Source of the DNA: WHSW01 sp963851045
Lineage (GTDB): Bacteria > Actinomycetota > Thermoleophilia > Solirubrobacterales > 70-9
Length of the DNA: 64,000 nt
Assembly (NCBI GenBank): GCA_963851045.1
Contig: CAWKNC010000001.1
Location: forward strand, 992,001-1,056,000
Direction of reading: 5' to 3'
The notes under the pieces are model-generated. The model searched no databases. It was not told the DNA's origin and was given only the letters and a program-made list of their open reading frames with translations. The position numbers were made by a program, and so were the translations under genes. Shown here piece after piece: positions 1-8,859 of the stretch (its first letter is position 1; every line of letters begins with the position of its first letter).

Positions 1-653
1 AGGCGATCGCGGCGGCCGAGGCGCACGAGGGGGTCTTCGCGGCGGTGGGTCGCCATCCCAACGGCGCCGCGGGGTTCGACGACTCCGATGCCGCGCGGAT
101 CGAGGAGCTCGCGATGGATTCGCGGGTCGCGGCCGTCGGCGAGACCGGCCTCGACTTCTATCGCGACAGCTCGCCTCCCGAGGATCAGCGGCGTTCGTTT
201 CTCGCCCACATCGCGATCGCTCGGCGCGTCGGCAAGCCGCTGGTCATCCACGTGCGCGACACGGCGACGACCACCGACGGTGCCGCGCTCGAGCAGACCT
301 TCGAGATTCTCGCCGCGGAGGCCACAGGAGTGAGCGTCGTCCTCCATTGCTTTTCGGGAACGGCCGACCGCGCCCTCCAGGCGGCCGCACAGGGCTGGTA
401 CTGCTCGTTCGCGGGGAACATGACCTATCCCAAGTCGCAGGCGCTGCGCGAGGCGGCGGCGGCCGTTCCTGATGAATTGATCCTCGTTGAGACCGACGCG
501 CCGTTTTTGAGCCCGCAGCCGCAGCGTGGCCGGCCGAACCAGCCGGCCAACGTCGTCGCGACGGCCGAGACGCTCGCTGAGGTTCGCGAGGTGTCCTACG
601 CCCAGCTCGAGGGCGTGATCGAGGCGAATGCCACGCGGCTGTTCGGATGGTGA
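1..653 (+). CDS. tatD: TatD-family metal-dependent deoxyribonuclease, 5' end outside window
   Basis: Reading is open from base 3 without a start, so the gene begins left of the window; 216 residues are visible. TatD enzymes are TIM-barrel hydrolases that use divalent metal ions to trim DNA from the 3' end. Visible signatures are GETGLDFYRD (metal-binding Glu), VIHVRD and HCFSG (metal-binding His) and VETDAPFL (Asp). The N-terminal HxH motif lies outside the window. A GTG at 45 sits inside conserved sequence and is not a credible start. The stop overlaps the start of rsmA by 7 nt. In mycobacteria rpfB lies between these two genes; here it does not. Confidence 0.93.
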   Translation, partial: AIAAAEAHEGVFAAVGRHPNGAAGFDDSDAARIEELAMDSRVAAVGETGLDFYRDSSPPEDQRRSFLAHIAIARRVGKPLVIHVRDTATTTDGAALEQTFEILAAEATGVSVVLHCFSGTADRALQAAAQGWYCSFAGNMTYPKSQALREAAAAVPDELILVETDAPFLSPQPQRGRPNQPANVVATAETLAEVREVSYAQLEGVIEANATRLFGW

Positions 654-1414
654 GGCTCGGGCAGAACTTCCTCGCCGACACCAACCTGCTTGGCGCGATC
701 GTCCGTGAGGCGGAGGTCGGAGCTCAGGACGTCGTGCTCGAGGTCGGCGGCGGGGAGGGGGTTCTGACCGCGCGCCTGGCGCCGATCGCCTCCTCCGTGC
801 ACGTGATCGAGCTGGATCGCCGGCTCGAGCCCGAGCTCAGCGCGATCGCGGCCGAGCACGGCAACGTCCAGCTCCATTTCGAGGACGCGATGCGTGCCGA
901 TCTGTCGGCGCTGGACCCAGCTCCGACACGCATGGTCGCCAACCTTCCCTACTCGATCGCCACGCCTCTGATCATCCGCACGATCACTGAGCTCGGTGCG
1001 ATTGAGTCGTGGACGCTCATGGTCCAACGCGAGATTGCCGACAGGTTGCGCGCCCAGCCCTGGACGCGCGCCTACGGCTCGCCCAGCGTGATGGTTCAGC
1101 TCGCCTGCGAGGCTCGAATGCTCCGCAGCGTCGACCGCGCGGTGTTCACGCCTCGCCCACGGGTCGACTCGGCGTTGATCGGGTTGCGCCGCACGGGACC
1201 GGCACCACCGCCCGCGGTGGCAAGGCTCGTCCGCGACGCCTTTGCACACCGGCGCAAGTCACTCGCGCGGTCGCTCGAGCACGCTCGGCCGGGAGCGCGC
1301 GAACCCGCCCGCGAGGCGCTCGTCGCGCTCGGGCTTGCGGCGGATGCCCGCGCGGAGCAACTCGCGCCGGCGCAGTTTCTCGCCCTGGCCGAGGCGCTGG
1401 AGGGATCGCTGTGA
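647..1414 (+). CDS. rsmA: 16S rRNA (adenine(1518)-N(6)/adenine(1519)-N(6))-dimethyltransferase
   Basis: RsmA (KsgA) dimethylates two adjacent adenines in the 3' hairpin of 16S rRNA during small-subunit maturation, using S-adenosylmethionine. The 255-residue length is normal. The N-terminal GQNFL box, the SAM-binding loop EVGGGEGVLT (about residues 32-41) and the catalytic NLPYSIATPL motif (about 99-108) are all present. The ATG at 647 lies inside the end of tatD, so the two are probably translationally coupled. Its stop overlaps the GTG of ispE in a GTGA junction, so tatD-rsmA-ispE form one operon. Confidence 0.96.
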   Translation: MVRLGQNFLADTNLLGAIVREAEVGAQDVVLEVGGGEGVLTARLAPIASSVHVIELDRRLEPELSAIAAEHGNVQLHFEDAMRADLSALDPAPTRMVANLPYSIATPLIIRTITELGAIESWTLMVQREIADRLRAQPWTRAYGSPSVMVQLACEARMLRSVDRAVFTPRPRVDSALIGLRRTGPAPPPAVARLVRDAFAHRRKSLARSLEHARPGAREPAREALVALGLAADARAEQLAPAQFLALAEALEGSL

Positions 1415-2253
1415 TCCTCCGCGCACCCGCCAAGCTCAACCTCTGCCTCTACGTCGGCCAGCGCCGCGATGATGGGCTCCATGAGCTGCGTTCGCTCTTC
1501 TGCCCTCTGCTCTTGTCGGATCGCCTTGAGATCTCCGACGCGAGGGGAGAGGGCGACGAGGTCGTCTGCCCGGCGGTTGGCGGCCCGAACCTGGTCGCGG
1601 TCGCGCTCGAGGCGATGCGCGCTCGAGGCTGGCGGCGAGAGCCCGTGAGGGTCGAGATCGACAAGCGAATCCCGGTCGCCGCCGGGCTCGGCGGCGGCAG
1701 CGCGGATGCTGCGGCGATTCTGCGCCTGGCCGGCGACGAGCTGCAGGAAGTCGATGACCTCGCTGCGGGCCTTGGCGCGGACGTGCCGTCGCAGATCAAT
1801 CCCGTGTTCGCGCTCGTCGGGGGCGCGGGGGAGAGGATCGAGCCGCTGCCTCACCCGGGCGAGTTCGCGGTGGTCCTCATACCCGACGATCACGGGCTGA
1901 GTGCCGCCGAGGTGTACGCGCGTGCCGACGAGCTCGGCAGCGGCCGCTCGAACGAGGAGCTGACCGAGCTCGAGACGCAGTTGCGAGCAGCGGCAGTGGC
2001 CGACGCGTCGCCTCTCGAATATGCGTCGCTGCTGCGAAATGACCTCGAGCAGGCGGCGGTCTCGTTGCGGCCCTCGATTGCTGAAGCACTCGACGCGCTC
2101 GAGGAGGTCGGGGCGGTGCGGGCGCTGGTGGCGGGATCCGGTCCAACGGTCGTCGGTTTCTTCGGCGACATGGCCGCAGCTGACCAGGCGGCATCGGCCT
2201 TGCCGCCCCGTTACGCCAACGCGATCGTCTCGGCGCCGCCGAGGCTCGGATAA
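1411..2253 (+). CDS. ispE: 4-(cytidine 5'-diphospho)-2-C-methyl-D-erythritol kinase
   Basis: IspE phosphorylates CDP-methylerythritol with ATP in the non-mevalonate (MEP) route to isoprenoids. The 280-residue protein is a GHMP kinase: N-terminal LRAPAKLNL substrate lysine region, the glycine-rich ATP loop PVAAGLGGGSADAA (about residues 89-102) and a C-terminal VAGSGPTVVGF loop. The start is the GTG of the GTGA overlap with rsmA; an upstream in-frame extension is only an antisense-like shadow of rsmA. Coupling of rsmA and ispE is common in actinobacteria. Confidence 0.96.
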   Translation: MILRAPAKLNLCLYVGQRRDDGLHELRSLFCPLLLSDRLEISDARGEGDEVVCPAVGGPNLVAVALEAMRARGWRREPVRVEIDKRIPVAAGLGGGSADAAAILRLAGDELQEVDDLAAGLGADVPSQINPVFALVGGAGERIEPLPHPGEFAVVLIPDDHGLSAAEVYARADELGSGRSNEELTELETQLRAAAVADASPLEYASLLRNDLEQAAVSLRPSIAEALDALEEVGAVRALVAGSGPTVVGFFGDMAAADQAASALPPRYANAIVSAPPRLG

Positions 2254-2269
2254 TCCCCGTAGGCACGAG

Positions 2270-3718
2270 GTGGAAGGCGAGAAGCACAGCCCCTGGCGCT
2301 ACGTCGCGATCGCGGCGGGCCTCGGCCTCCTCTACTTCCTCTACAAGCAGTTCTTCCCCGAGATCGATCTTCAGGGGTTGCTCGACGACTTCTCGAACTT
2401 CCTCGGCAAGTGGACCTATCTCGTCGTCGGCGTGCTCGCGTTCCTGGAGACGGGTGCCTTCGTTGGCCTGATCGCACCGGGCGAGACATTCGTGATCCTC
2501 GCCGGTGCTGTCGCCGGCCAGGGGACCACGAACATCATTCTCACGGTCGCGATCGTCTGGTTCTCGGCATGGGCCGGGGACACGACCAGCTTCTTCATCG
2601 GCCGCCGCCTCGGTCGGGACTTCGTCCTCAAGCACGGGCCGCGGGTCAAGATCACCAAGGAACGGTTCGAGAGCGTGGAGGGCTACTTCGACCGCCACGG
2701 CGGAAAGACGATCCTGGTCGGCCGCTTCATCGGCCTGGTTCGCGCGCTGGCGCCGTTTATCGCCGGTAGCTCCGGGATGCAATACCGGGCGTTCGTGCCG
2801 TACAGCGTTCTCGGTACCGGGCTCTGGGCGGCGACGTTCTCGCTGCTCGGCTACGCGTTTTCGCAGAGCCTCGACAAGGCGGGCGAGATCGCGGGGACCG
2901 GCGCGCTGATCTTCGGCAGCCTGGTCGCGATCATCGTGGGCTCGGTCGTGATCTCGCGGTATCTGCGCGAGCCCGAGAATCGCGCGAAGCTGCGGGCGAG
3001 GATCGAGTCGACTCCCGGGCTGCGCCGGCTCGTCCCGCAGATCCGGTTCACCTGGGAGCGGATCACTCCCGGCAACCTCGGTCTCGAGTTCACAACCCTG
3101 ATGGCGGTCCTATCGGTCTCCGTCTTCGTGCTGATCGGTTTCGGCACGGTCGTCAGCGACGATCCCGGACCGACGTCGGGCGACCAGGCGGCCATGGACA
3201 TCGTCGAGAGCCTGCGCGCCGCGTGGCTGACGACGGTCGCAAAGATCGTCACCGCGCTCGGCTCCACACCGGTGACGCTTCTGGTCGCACTGATCGCCGG
3301 CGGGGTCCTCGCCGTCCGCCGCCGATATGCCGAGGCCGCGGTGCTCGCGGGCGCGCTCGTCCTGAGCCACCTCGCGGTGCCGGTGCTCAAGGAGGTCATC
3401 GATCGGCCTCGCCCGCAGCCGGGCCTGGTGGACGCGCAGGGCTCGAGTTATCCGAGCGGGCACGCGACCTATTCGGTGATCTACACCTGGCTGGCGCTGA
3501 CGATCGCGGTGCGCGTGCGGCCCGCATGGCGTTACGGAACGGCGCTGATCGCGGCGGGATTTGTCCTCACCGGGCTCGTGGGGCTGAGCCGCGTTTACCT
3601 CAACGTGCACTACCTCAGCGATGTCAGTGGCGGCTGGGCGCTGGGGGTGTCGGCGTTCGGGATCTGTGCCGCCGTCGCGATGGTCGTAACCCATTTCCGC
3701 CAGAATCGGACAGGTTGA
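2270..3718 (+). CDS. DedA-family membrane protein fused to a PAP2 lipid phosphatase
   Basis: This is a 482-residue polytopic membrane protein. The N-terminal half (about residues 40-215) is a DedA/SNARE-associated domain, with FLETGAFVGLIAPGE and the amphipathic GRFIGLVRALAPFIAG segment; DedA proteins move polyprenyl-phosphate or other lipids across the membrane. The C-terminal half (about 290-475) is a type 2 phosphatidic acid phosphatase with all three signature motifs: KEVIDRPRP, YPSGHAT and SRVYLNVHYLSD. The fusion suggests lipid or lipid-pyrophosphate dephosphorylation coupled to recycling. The GTG at 2270 follows a GGCACGAGG ribosome site; it lies 16 nt after ispE. Confidence 0.92.
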   Translation: MEGEKHSPWRYVAIAAGLGLLYFLYKQFFPEIDLQGLLDDFSNFLGKWTYLVVGVLAFLETGAFVGLIAPGETFVILAGAVAGQGTTNIILTVAIVWFSAWAGDTTSFFIGRRLGRDFVLKHGPRVKITKERFESVEGYFDRHGGKTILVGRFIGLVRALAPFIAGSSGMQYRAFVPYSVLGTGLWAATFSLLGYAFSQSLDKAGEIAGTGALIFGSLVAIIVGSVVISRYLREPENRAKLRARIESTPGLRRLVPQIRFTWERITPGNLGLEFTTLMAVLSVSVFVLIGFGTVVSDDPGPTSGDQAAMDIVESLRAAWLTTVAKIVTALGSTPVTLLVALIAGGVLAVRRRYAEAAVLAGALVLSHLAVPVLKEVIDRPRPQPGLVDAQGSSYPSGHATYSVIYTWLALTIAVRVRPAWRYGTALIAAGFVLTGLVGLSRVYLNVHYLSDVSGGWALGVSAFGICAAVAMVVTHFRQNRTG

Positions 3719-3960
3719 TGCCGATCGTTGCGCGGATCGGAACGGAGTTTTATCTCTTCGGCGGAGCCGGGCTGATCAGCCTGGTCGCCTTTGCCGCGCT
3801 GATTTTGGCGCCGGCCATCGCGTCGTTCGGCCGTACGTGGGAGAAGGCGACGGCGATCTTCGTCTCCGTTTTCGTCCTGGTCGCGCTGCTCGCGATCGGG
3901 GTGGCTCTGGGCATTGCCATCGTCTACTACTGGGACGACATCACCAAGGTCTTCGGCTGA
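3718..3960 (+). CDS. Small membrane protein of unknown function
   Basis: An 80-residue protein with two hydrophobic segments (about residues 14-33 and 45-68) and a short charged C-terminus ending in YYWDDITKVFG. The ATG overlaps the preceding stop by one base (TGATG), so it is probably co-translated with the DedA-PAP2 fusion and may work with it. No recognisable domain. The similar reading of codons to neighbouring genes and the coupling argue that it is real. Confidence 0.75.
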   Translation: MPIVARIGTEFYLFGGAGLISLVAFAALILAPAIASFGRTWEKATAIFVSVFVLVALLAIGVALGIAIVYYWDDITKVFG

Positions 3961-3997
3961 GCCGAGCCGCCGCGTTCGTACGGCGCCGCTCCCAACC

Positions 3998-4009
3998 TAA
4001 GATTCCTGG
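3998..4009 (+). promoter_or_regulatory. -10 box of the PucR-type regulator, leaderless arrangement
   Basis: TAAGAT at 3998-4003 lies 6 nt before the GTG at 4010. There is no Shine-Dalgarno sequence, so transcription would start at or next to the start codon. No convincing -35 box. Confidence 0.5.
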
Positions 4010-5254
4010 GTGACCGCGGACTCCACCACGGCCAAAAAGGGCTCCACCCGGCCGGACGAGGGCGCCCTGGAATCGCTTGCCGAGGCAATCGAGTCGGGTG
4101 CGGGCCTGCCCGCGGTTGCGCGTGCTGCAGGTGCTGCGCTGGGTGCGAGCGTTGCGCTGATCGATCGCTCCAGCGCGGTCCTGGCGGTGGCTGCGACGTC
4201 TTCGGCTGAGGAGAGCAAGCTGCTCACGGGCGAAAGCGACGTCGAGGCGCTCGAGCTGCGGGTCGCGGACTCCGTCGTCGGCGAGCTGCGATACCGCCGC
4301 CGCAAGGGTGATCCGTCGGCGACGCTGATGCGGATGGTCTCGACGATGCTCGCGCTCGAGCTCGAGCGTTCGCGCGCGCCCGAGTGGGCGAGCGACGAGG
4401 CCGCCGGTGAGTTCGTCCGCGCGACCTTCGAGCGCAAGGTCACCGATCGCGGCGACATCGTCGCGAGAGCGGCGGAGCTGGGTGCCAGCATCGACGACGG
4501 TGCCGGTGCCATCTTCGCGCGTGCTGCCCCGCGATCGGCGCAGACGGGCGACTGGCGCGCGCGAGTGTTCGTCGTCTCGCTGCGGGCGCTGCGCGCCGCG
4601 AGCAGTGGCGCGATCGCCGAGCTTGTGGAGATCGGCGACCGAGCGGAGGTCCGCGCGATCGTGCCGGTCGCCGAGCCCGCGCAGCTCGAGCGGGCGATAG
4701 GTGGCCTCGAGCGCGAGCTCGCCGCCTCGCTCCCCGGCTTTCATGTGACGCTCGCGCGCAGTCGCTGGGTTGGCGATCCGGTCGACCTCTTCCGCTGCGG
4801 CCGCGAGGCCCTGCTCGCCGCGAACGTGGCCGAGGCCGACGGGCTCGAGGTGCTCGCGTTCGAGGACACCGGCTCCTATCGGCTTCTGTTGCCGGCGATG
4901 AGCGAGGACCCTGGCGAGCTTCAGCGCTTCTATGACGAGACCGTCGCACCGCTCTCGGCATACGACGACCAATACGAGACCGACCTGGTCCGAACGATCG
5001 AGGCCTACCTCGAAAACGACGGCAACGTCACCCCGACAGCCGACCAGCTCTTCACCCACCGCCACACGGTCCGATACCGCCTGGAGCGCGTGAAGGAGCT
5101 CTGCGGCCACGACATCACCTCGACCGAGGGCCGCGAGAAGCTCGGCCTCGGCCTCAAGGCGATGCGCGTCCTCGGCATCGCAGCGCCGCGGGGCCCGGCC
5201 TTCGAGCCTGGGACCGCTGCAGGCCGCGCGAAGGTGAGGCGCAAGAGCGAGTAG
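4010..5254 (+). CDS. PucR/CdaR-type transcriptional regulator
   Basis: A 414-residue soluble regulator. The C-terminus (about residues 320-385) is the PucR-type helix-turn-helix: an ETDLVRTIEAYLENDGN region followed by HRHTVRYRLERVKELCG, the usual recognition segment of this family. The central part resembles the variable domain of CdaR-like activators and shows no enzyme motif. Members regulate purine, sugar-diacid or amino-acid catabolism, but no catabolic partner is adjacent, so the target is unknown. The TAAGAT box just upstream suggests a leaderless mRNA beginning at the GTG. Confidence 0.85.
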   Translation: MTADSTTAKKGSTRPDEGALESLAEAIESGAGLPAVARAAGAALGASVALIDRSSAVLAVAATSSAEESKLLTGESDVEALELRVADSVVGELRYRRRKGDPSATLMRMVSTMLALELERSRAPEWASDEAAGEFVRATFERKVTDRGDIVARAAELGASIDDGAGAIFARAAPRSAQTGDWRARVFVVSLRALRAASSGAIAELVEIGDRAEVRAIVPVAEPAQLERAIGGLERELAASLPGFHVTLARSRWVGDPVDLFRCGREALLAANVAEADGLEVLAFEDTGSYRLLLPAMSEDPGELQRFYDETVAPLSAYDDQYETDLVRTIEAYLENDGNVTPTADQLFTHRHTVRYRLERVKELCGHDITSTEGREKLGLGLKAMRVLGIAAPRGPAFEPGTAAGRAKVRRKSE

Positions 5255-5295
5255 TGAGAGTGGTGTCCCTGACGCCGCTCTATCTTGAGGTTGCT

Positions 5296-5367
5296 TGGGG
5301 AGTGGTCCAATGGCACGACGCCGGCTTTTGGTGCCGTGAGATCCAGGTTCGAATCCTGGCTCCCCAG
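5296..5367 (+). tRNA. tRNA-Gln (anticodon UUG)
   Basis: A 72-nt cloverleaf. The 7-bp acceptor stem is TGGGGAG / CTCCCCA with discriminator G; the anticodon loop TTTTGGT reads CAA/CAG; the T arm contains GGTTCGAATCC. The first anticodon-stem pair is a C-U mismatch. CCA is not encoded. A TATCTT box at 5281-5286 is a likely -10 element. Confidence 0.95.
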
Positions 5368-5390
5368 TTGCTGACTGAGAGACGAAATCG

Positions 5391-5440
5391 CCGTCGGGCG
5401 GGGACTTTGCCGCGCATAGGGAGGCAAACTCCCCGCACGA
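5391..5440. repeat. 50-nt palindromic repeat, copy 1
   Basis: It can fold into a hairpin with arms GCGGGGACTTTGCC and GGCAAACTCCCCGC (14 bp, one mismatch) around an 11-nt loop. A second copy lies at 17595-17644; both are exactly 50 nt, start with CCGTCG, end with CCCCGCACGA and match at 44 of 50 positions. This copy lies between tRNA-Gln and the oppositely oriented DUF5701-like gene. There is no T-run, so it is not a standard intrinsic terminator. Confidence 0.8.
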
Positions 5441-5465
5441 GGGTGAACGAGACCCCGAACCGCAC

Positions 5466-6065
5466 TTAGCTGACCACCCGTCCCTCGCACGAGGCCGAGC
5501 CCAGCCACGTGTGGGGCGCTCCCTCCCAGCACCAGCCGAGTCGCGGCCGCCCGTCGCCCTTGATCCACAGCGCCGGGACGCGGCGGTCGCCGCAGCGTGA
5601 GCCGAGCAGCGAGAAGCAGTTTCGCTCTCGCAGGATCTCGGGGTCTGCCAGCAGGATCGTGAGCCCCTCGGCGATCGTCAGCGGGGACCGACCCGCCGCG
5701 AGGATCGCCGGCAACGCCGCCTCCGGAGTGACGTTGAGGAACTCAGCGCCTGGATCGAAGCCGGTGAGCTCGTACGGCTCGGCCGGCACCCCCAACTCAG
5801 CTATCGGCTCGAACCGCTTCAGATCGGCCGCATCCAGGTCGGTGAAGCCGGGCTTGCTGCCGAGTTTGATCACGGCGAGCGCCTCGAGCGGGTCGAGCGC
5901 GGGATCGATGCGATGCCCGCTCGTGCCTCGAGGTGCGCCTCTTACTGCAGCCAGGTCCGGCGTCTCGCCCGCGGCGATCAATTGCCGGCGCGCGGCCGTG
6001 TAGCTCTCACCCGTCTTCTCCATCCGGGCGCGAACCATGCGCTTGAAAGTGCTTTGCCTGGTCAT
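5466..6065 (-). CDS. DUF5701-like protein of unknown function
   Basis: A 199-residue soluble protein. The N-terminal stretch FKRMVRARMEKTGESYTAAR is a motif found at the start of many small actinobacterial proteins. The C-terminal half contains LGSRCGDRRVPALWI and RLGWCWEGAPHTWLGSASC, which I recall as the DUF5701 signature; the assignment rests on memory. There are four cysteines in the C-terminal half and no membrane segment. The ATG at 6065 follows a clear AAGGAG site. It stands alone between oppositely oriented genes. Confidence 0.75.
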   Translation of the reverse strand: MTRQSTFKRMVRARMEKTGESYTAARRQLIAAGETPDLAAVRGAPRGTSGHRIDPALDPLEALAVIKLGSKPGFTDLDAADLKRFEPIAELGVPAEPYELTGFDPGAEFLNVTPEAALPAILAAGRSPLTIAEGLTILLADPEILRERNCFSLLGSRCGDRRVPALWIKGDGRPRLGWCWEGAPHTWLGSASCEGRVVS

Positions 6066-6284
6066 CTCAACGCTCCTTCACGGCGGCCGGCGACAGGACT
6101 CACGCTCCCGGCGCCCCGCCGAAAGGGGCAACGATGATTCGGCGTCCCGAGAGCTCCAAGGCCCCCTTTGTCTCCCGGGCCGGCGGCGTGAGCACCGGTG
6201 TGGAGGTTGGGCGCGGGACGGCGCCGCCGCGCAAGATAGCGCCACCGCCCCCATCGATCAAGAGCACGGCCCGCGCTGCGCGTC

Positions 6285-6297
6285 TACGATTGCGCGC
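6285..6297 (+). promoter_or_regulatory. -10 box of glmU-prs, leaderless arrangement
   Basis: TACGAT at 6285-6290 is 7 nt before the GTG at 6298 with no ribosome-binding sequence between. The 230 bp between the DUF5701-like gene and this start hold no other convincing gene. Confidence 0.5.
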
Positions 6298-7695
6298 GTG
6301 AGCGGGCCCACCGTCCTCATCATGGCCGCGGGCGAGGGCACGCGGATGCACTCCTCGCTGCCGAAGGTTCTTCATCCCGTCTGCGGGCGAACGATGGTTG
6401 CCTGGCCTGTGCTTGCCGCGCGGGAGGCAGGCGCCGAGCGCGTCGCGGTGATCGTCTCGCCCGACCGCGACCTCACTCCCGGCCTCCCCGCGGGCACCGA
6501 GACGGTTGTCCAGCCCGAGGCCGACGGCACGGGCGGAGCGATCCGTGCGGCCCACGACATCGTTCGCGACTCCGACACGGTCATCGTCCTCTCCGGCGAT
6601 CACCCGCTGATCAACGCCGACATCATCTCGGCGCTGCTGGAGACCCACCGGGCGGCCGAGGCGGGAGCGACCGTGATGACCGTCGAGCTCGAGGAGCCGG
6701 GCGCCTACGGGCGGGTTGTCCGCGACGAGTCCGGCGACATCGAGCAGATCGTCGAAACCAAGGACCCGGCAGGTGTGGACCCGAAGATCCTCGAGATCGC
6801 CGAGATCAACACCGGCACCTACGCCTTTGCCGCTGAGCCGCTCGTAGAGGCGCTCGACAGTCTCGGCAACGACAACTCGGCGGGCGAGTACTACCTCGGC
6901 GACGTTCTGCCGATGCTGCGCGAGCAGGGCCTGCGCGTCGTCGCGCACCGCGCCTCCGACCCCAACGTCAACCTCGGTGTCAACAACCGCGCCGACCTCG
7001 CCGCCGTTGCTGCTGAGGCGCGCCGCCAGATCAACGACCGCCACATGCGCGCGGGAGTCACGATCGTCGACCCGAGCTCAACCTGGATCGACGCGGACGT
7101 CGAGATCGCCGCCGACGCCACGATCGAGCCCGGCACCGCGCTTCGCGGCGCAACCCGGATCGGCGCCGACTCGATCATCGGCCCGCATTCGACCCTCGTG
7201 GACGTGACCGTTGGCGAGCAGGCTCGGGTGCTGCACTCCTACCTTCAGGACGCCGACGTGGGCAACCTGGTCTCGGTCGGCCCGTTCGCCTATCTGCGTC
7301 CGGGCGCCGTTCTCGAGACGGGCGCCAAGGCGGGCACCTTCGTGGAGATCAAGAACTCCACGGTCGGCGAGGGGGCGAAGGTTCCACACCTCTCATACGT
7401 CGGTGACGCCGACATCGGCGCCCGCGCCAACGTGGGAGCGGGGAGCATCACCGCCAACTACGACGGGCGCTTAAAGCACCGCACGAAGATCGGGGAGGGT
7501 GCGCGAATCTCAATCAACACCTCGATGGTCGCGCCGGTCACCGTCGGCGACGGCGCATACACTGGCGCCGGTTCGGTGATCCGGGAGGACGTCCCCGACG
7601 GAGCTCTCGGCGTGTCGAGCAACGATCAGCGAAACATCGAGGACTACGCAGACCGAAAGGCGAAGGCCGACGAGGCCGGGGGAGCCAAGGAGTGA
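6298..7695 (+). CDS. glmU: Bifunctional UDP-N-acetylglucosamine pyrophosphorylase / glucosamine-1-phosphate N-acetyltransferase
   Basis: GlmU makes UDP-GlcNAc for peptidoglycan and surface glycans: it acetylates GlcN-1-P and then transfers UMP from UTP. The 465-residue protein has the N-terminal uridylyltransferase signature LIMAAGEGTRM ... PKVLHP (about residues 7-25) and a C-terminal left-handed beta-helix with the acetyltransferase region VGAGSITANYDG (about 380-391). The start is placed at GTG 6298, eight codons before the LIMAAGEG loop; longer upstream reading is not conserved in character. It overlaps prs by GTGA. UDP-GlcNAc from this enzyme could feed the glycan operon at 28-39 kb (inference). 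Confidence 0.96.
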   Translation: MSGPTVLIMAAGEGTRMHSSLPKVLHPVCGRTMVAWPVLAAREAGAERVAVIVSPDRDLTPGLPAGTETVVQPEADGTGGAIRAAHDIVRDSDTVIVLSGDHPLINADIISALLETHRAAEAGATVMTVELEEPGAYGRVVRDESGDIEQIVETKDPAGVDPKILEIAEINTGTYAFAAEPLVEALDSLGNDNSAGEYYLGDVLPMLREQGLRVVAHRASDPNVNLGVNNRADLAAVAAEARRQINDRHMRAGVTIVDPSSTWIDADVEIAADATIEPGTALRGATRIGADSIIGPHSTLVDVTVGEQARVLHSYLQDADVGNLVSVGPFAYLRPGAVLETGAKAGTFVEIKNSTVGEGAKVPHLSYVGDADIGARANVGAGSITANYDGRLKHRTKIGEGARISINTSMVAPVTVGDGAYTGAGSVIREDVPDGALGVSSNDQRNIEDYADRKAKADEAGGAKE

Positions 7696-8723
7696 GCATC
7701 CTGGAAGAGAGTCCGCAGGCGATCAGCTCGATTCAGGCGGAGTACACGAAGCGCCTGATGGTCTTCGGCGGACGCGCCTCGATGGAGCTCGCGGCAAGGA
7801 TCGCCGGCCGGCTGGAGGTCGACCTCGGCGAGGTCGATTTGCGCACGTTCGCCGACGGCGAGGTCTACTGCCGTTACAAGGAGTCGATCCGCGGCGCAGA
7901 CGTCTTCCTGGTCCAGTCCACCAGCGCCAACGCCGCCGAGGCGATGACCCCGAACGACTCGCTGGTCGAGCTCCTGACGATGATCGACGCCGCCAAGGGC
8001 GCGTCGGCGCACCGGATCATCGCGGTGATGCCCTGGTACGGCTACTCACGCCAGGACAAGAAGTCAGCTCCACGCGAGCCCATCACAGCCCGCGTTGTCG
8101 CCCAGTGCCTCGAGGCGGTTGGCGTTGACCGCGTCCTGACGATGGACCTCCACTCCGGCCAGGTGCAGGGCTTCTTCTCGAAGCCGGTCGACCACATGAC
8201 GGCGATGCCGATGCTGACGCAGTACTTCATGGACCAGGCCTGGGACAACGACCTCGTGATCGTCTCGCCCGACGCGGGCCGGGTGAAGGTCGCACGCAAC
8301 TTCGCCCGCAAGGTCGGCGTCCACTGGGCGGTGATGGAAAAGGAGCGTCCCGCTCATAACGTTGCCCAGTCCGGTTACGTCGTCGGCGACGTGCAGGGCA
8401 AGACCGCGGTCTTGGTCGACGACATGATCGACACCGCCGGAACGCTGACCTCCGCCGCGAAGACGGTGCTTGACGAGGGTGCCGCAAGCGTCATCGCCTG
8501 CGCCACGCACGGGCTCTTCTCGGGCCCCGCATACGAGCGCCTCGCCTACGAGAACTCCGGAATCGAGCGGATCGTCGTCACCGACACGATCCCGCTGCGC
8601 CCCGGCGCGCCCGACAACATCACGCAGCTCTCGGCGGCGCAGACGCTTGCCGACTCGATCCGCCGCATCTTCGCCGACGACTCGGTCTCCGAGATCTTCG
8701 CCGGCGAGAACCAGCTGTTCTAA
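7692..8723 (+). CDS. prs: Ribose-phosphate pyrophosphokinase (PRPP synthetase)
   Basis: Prs transfers pyrophosphate from ATP to ribose 5-phosphate, giving PRPP for nucleotides, His, Trp and NAD. The 343-residue protein carries the flexible-loop region YGYSRQDKKSAPREPI, the catalytic MDLHSGQVQGFF segment and the PRPP loop VLVDDMIDTAGT. The GTG at 7692 overlaps the glmU stop (GTGA), preceded by AAGGA. The start adds about 20 residues before the conserved KRLMVFGGRAS, slightly longer than usual. glmU-prs is a conserved actinobacterial pair. Confidence 0.96.
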   Translation: MSILEESPQAISSIQAEYTKRLMVFGGRASMELAARIAGRLEVDLGEVDLRTFADGEVYCRYKESIRGADVFLVQSTSANAAEAMTPNDSLVELLTMIDAAKGASAHRIIAVMPWYGYSRQDKKSAPREPITARVVAQCLEAVGVDRVLTMDLHSGQVQGFFSKPVDHMTAMPMLTQYFMDQAWDNDLVIVSPDAGRVKVARNFARKVGVHWAVMEKERPAHNVAQSGYVVGDVQGKTAVLVDDMIDTAGTLTSAAKTVLDEGAASVIACATHGLFSGPAYERLAYENSGIERIVVTDTIPLRPGAPDNITQLSAAQTLADSIRRIFADDSVSEIFAGENQLF

Positions 8724-8769
8724 ATACGACCCGGCCGCAGTCCAGCCGCGCGGCCGCGTCAAGCAGGTG

Positions 8770-8806
8770 GGGGACGGGATTCTCGCGAGCCTGTGCTTAC
8801 GTCCCC
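8770..8806. terminator. Possible bidirectional terminator hairpin between prs and the convergent gene
   Basis: GGGGACG at 8770-8776 pairs with CGTCCCC at 8800-8806, with an inner CTCGCGAG palindrome in the loop. It lies between the 3' ends of two convergent genes, but no T-run follows on either side, so only its position supports a terminator role. Confidence 0.3.
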
Positions 8807-8859
8807 TCCTGCCGGCGTAAAGACAGCCTCACCGGCGAATCCAGGTTTTCGCCGCTCGG

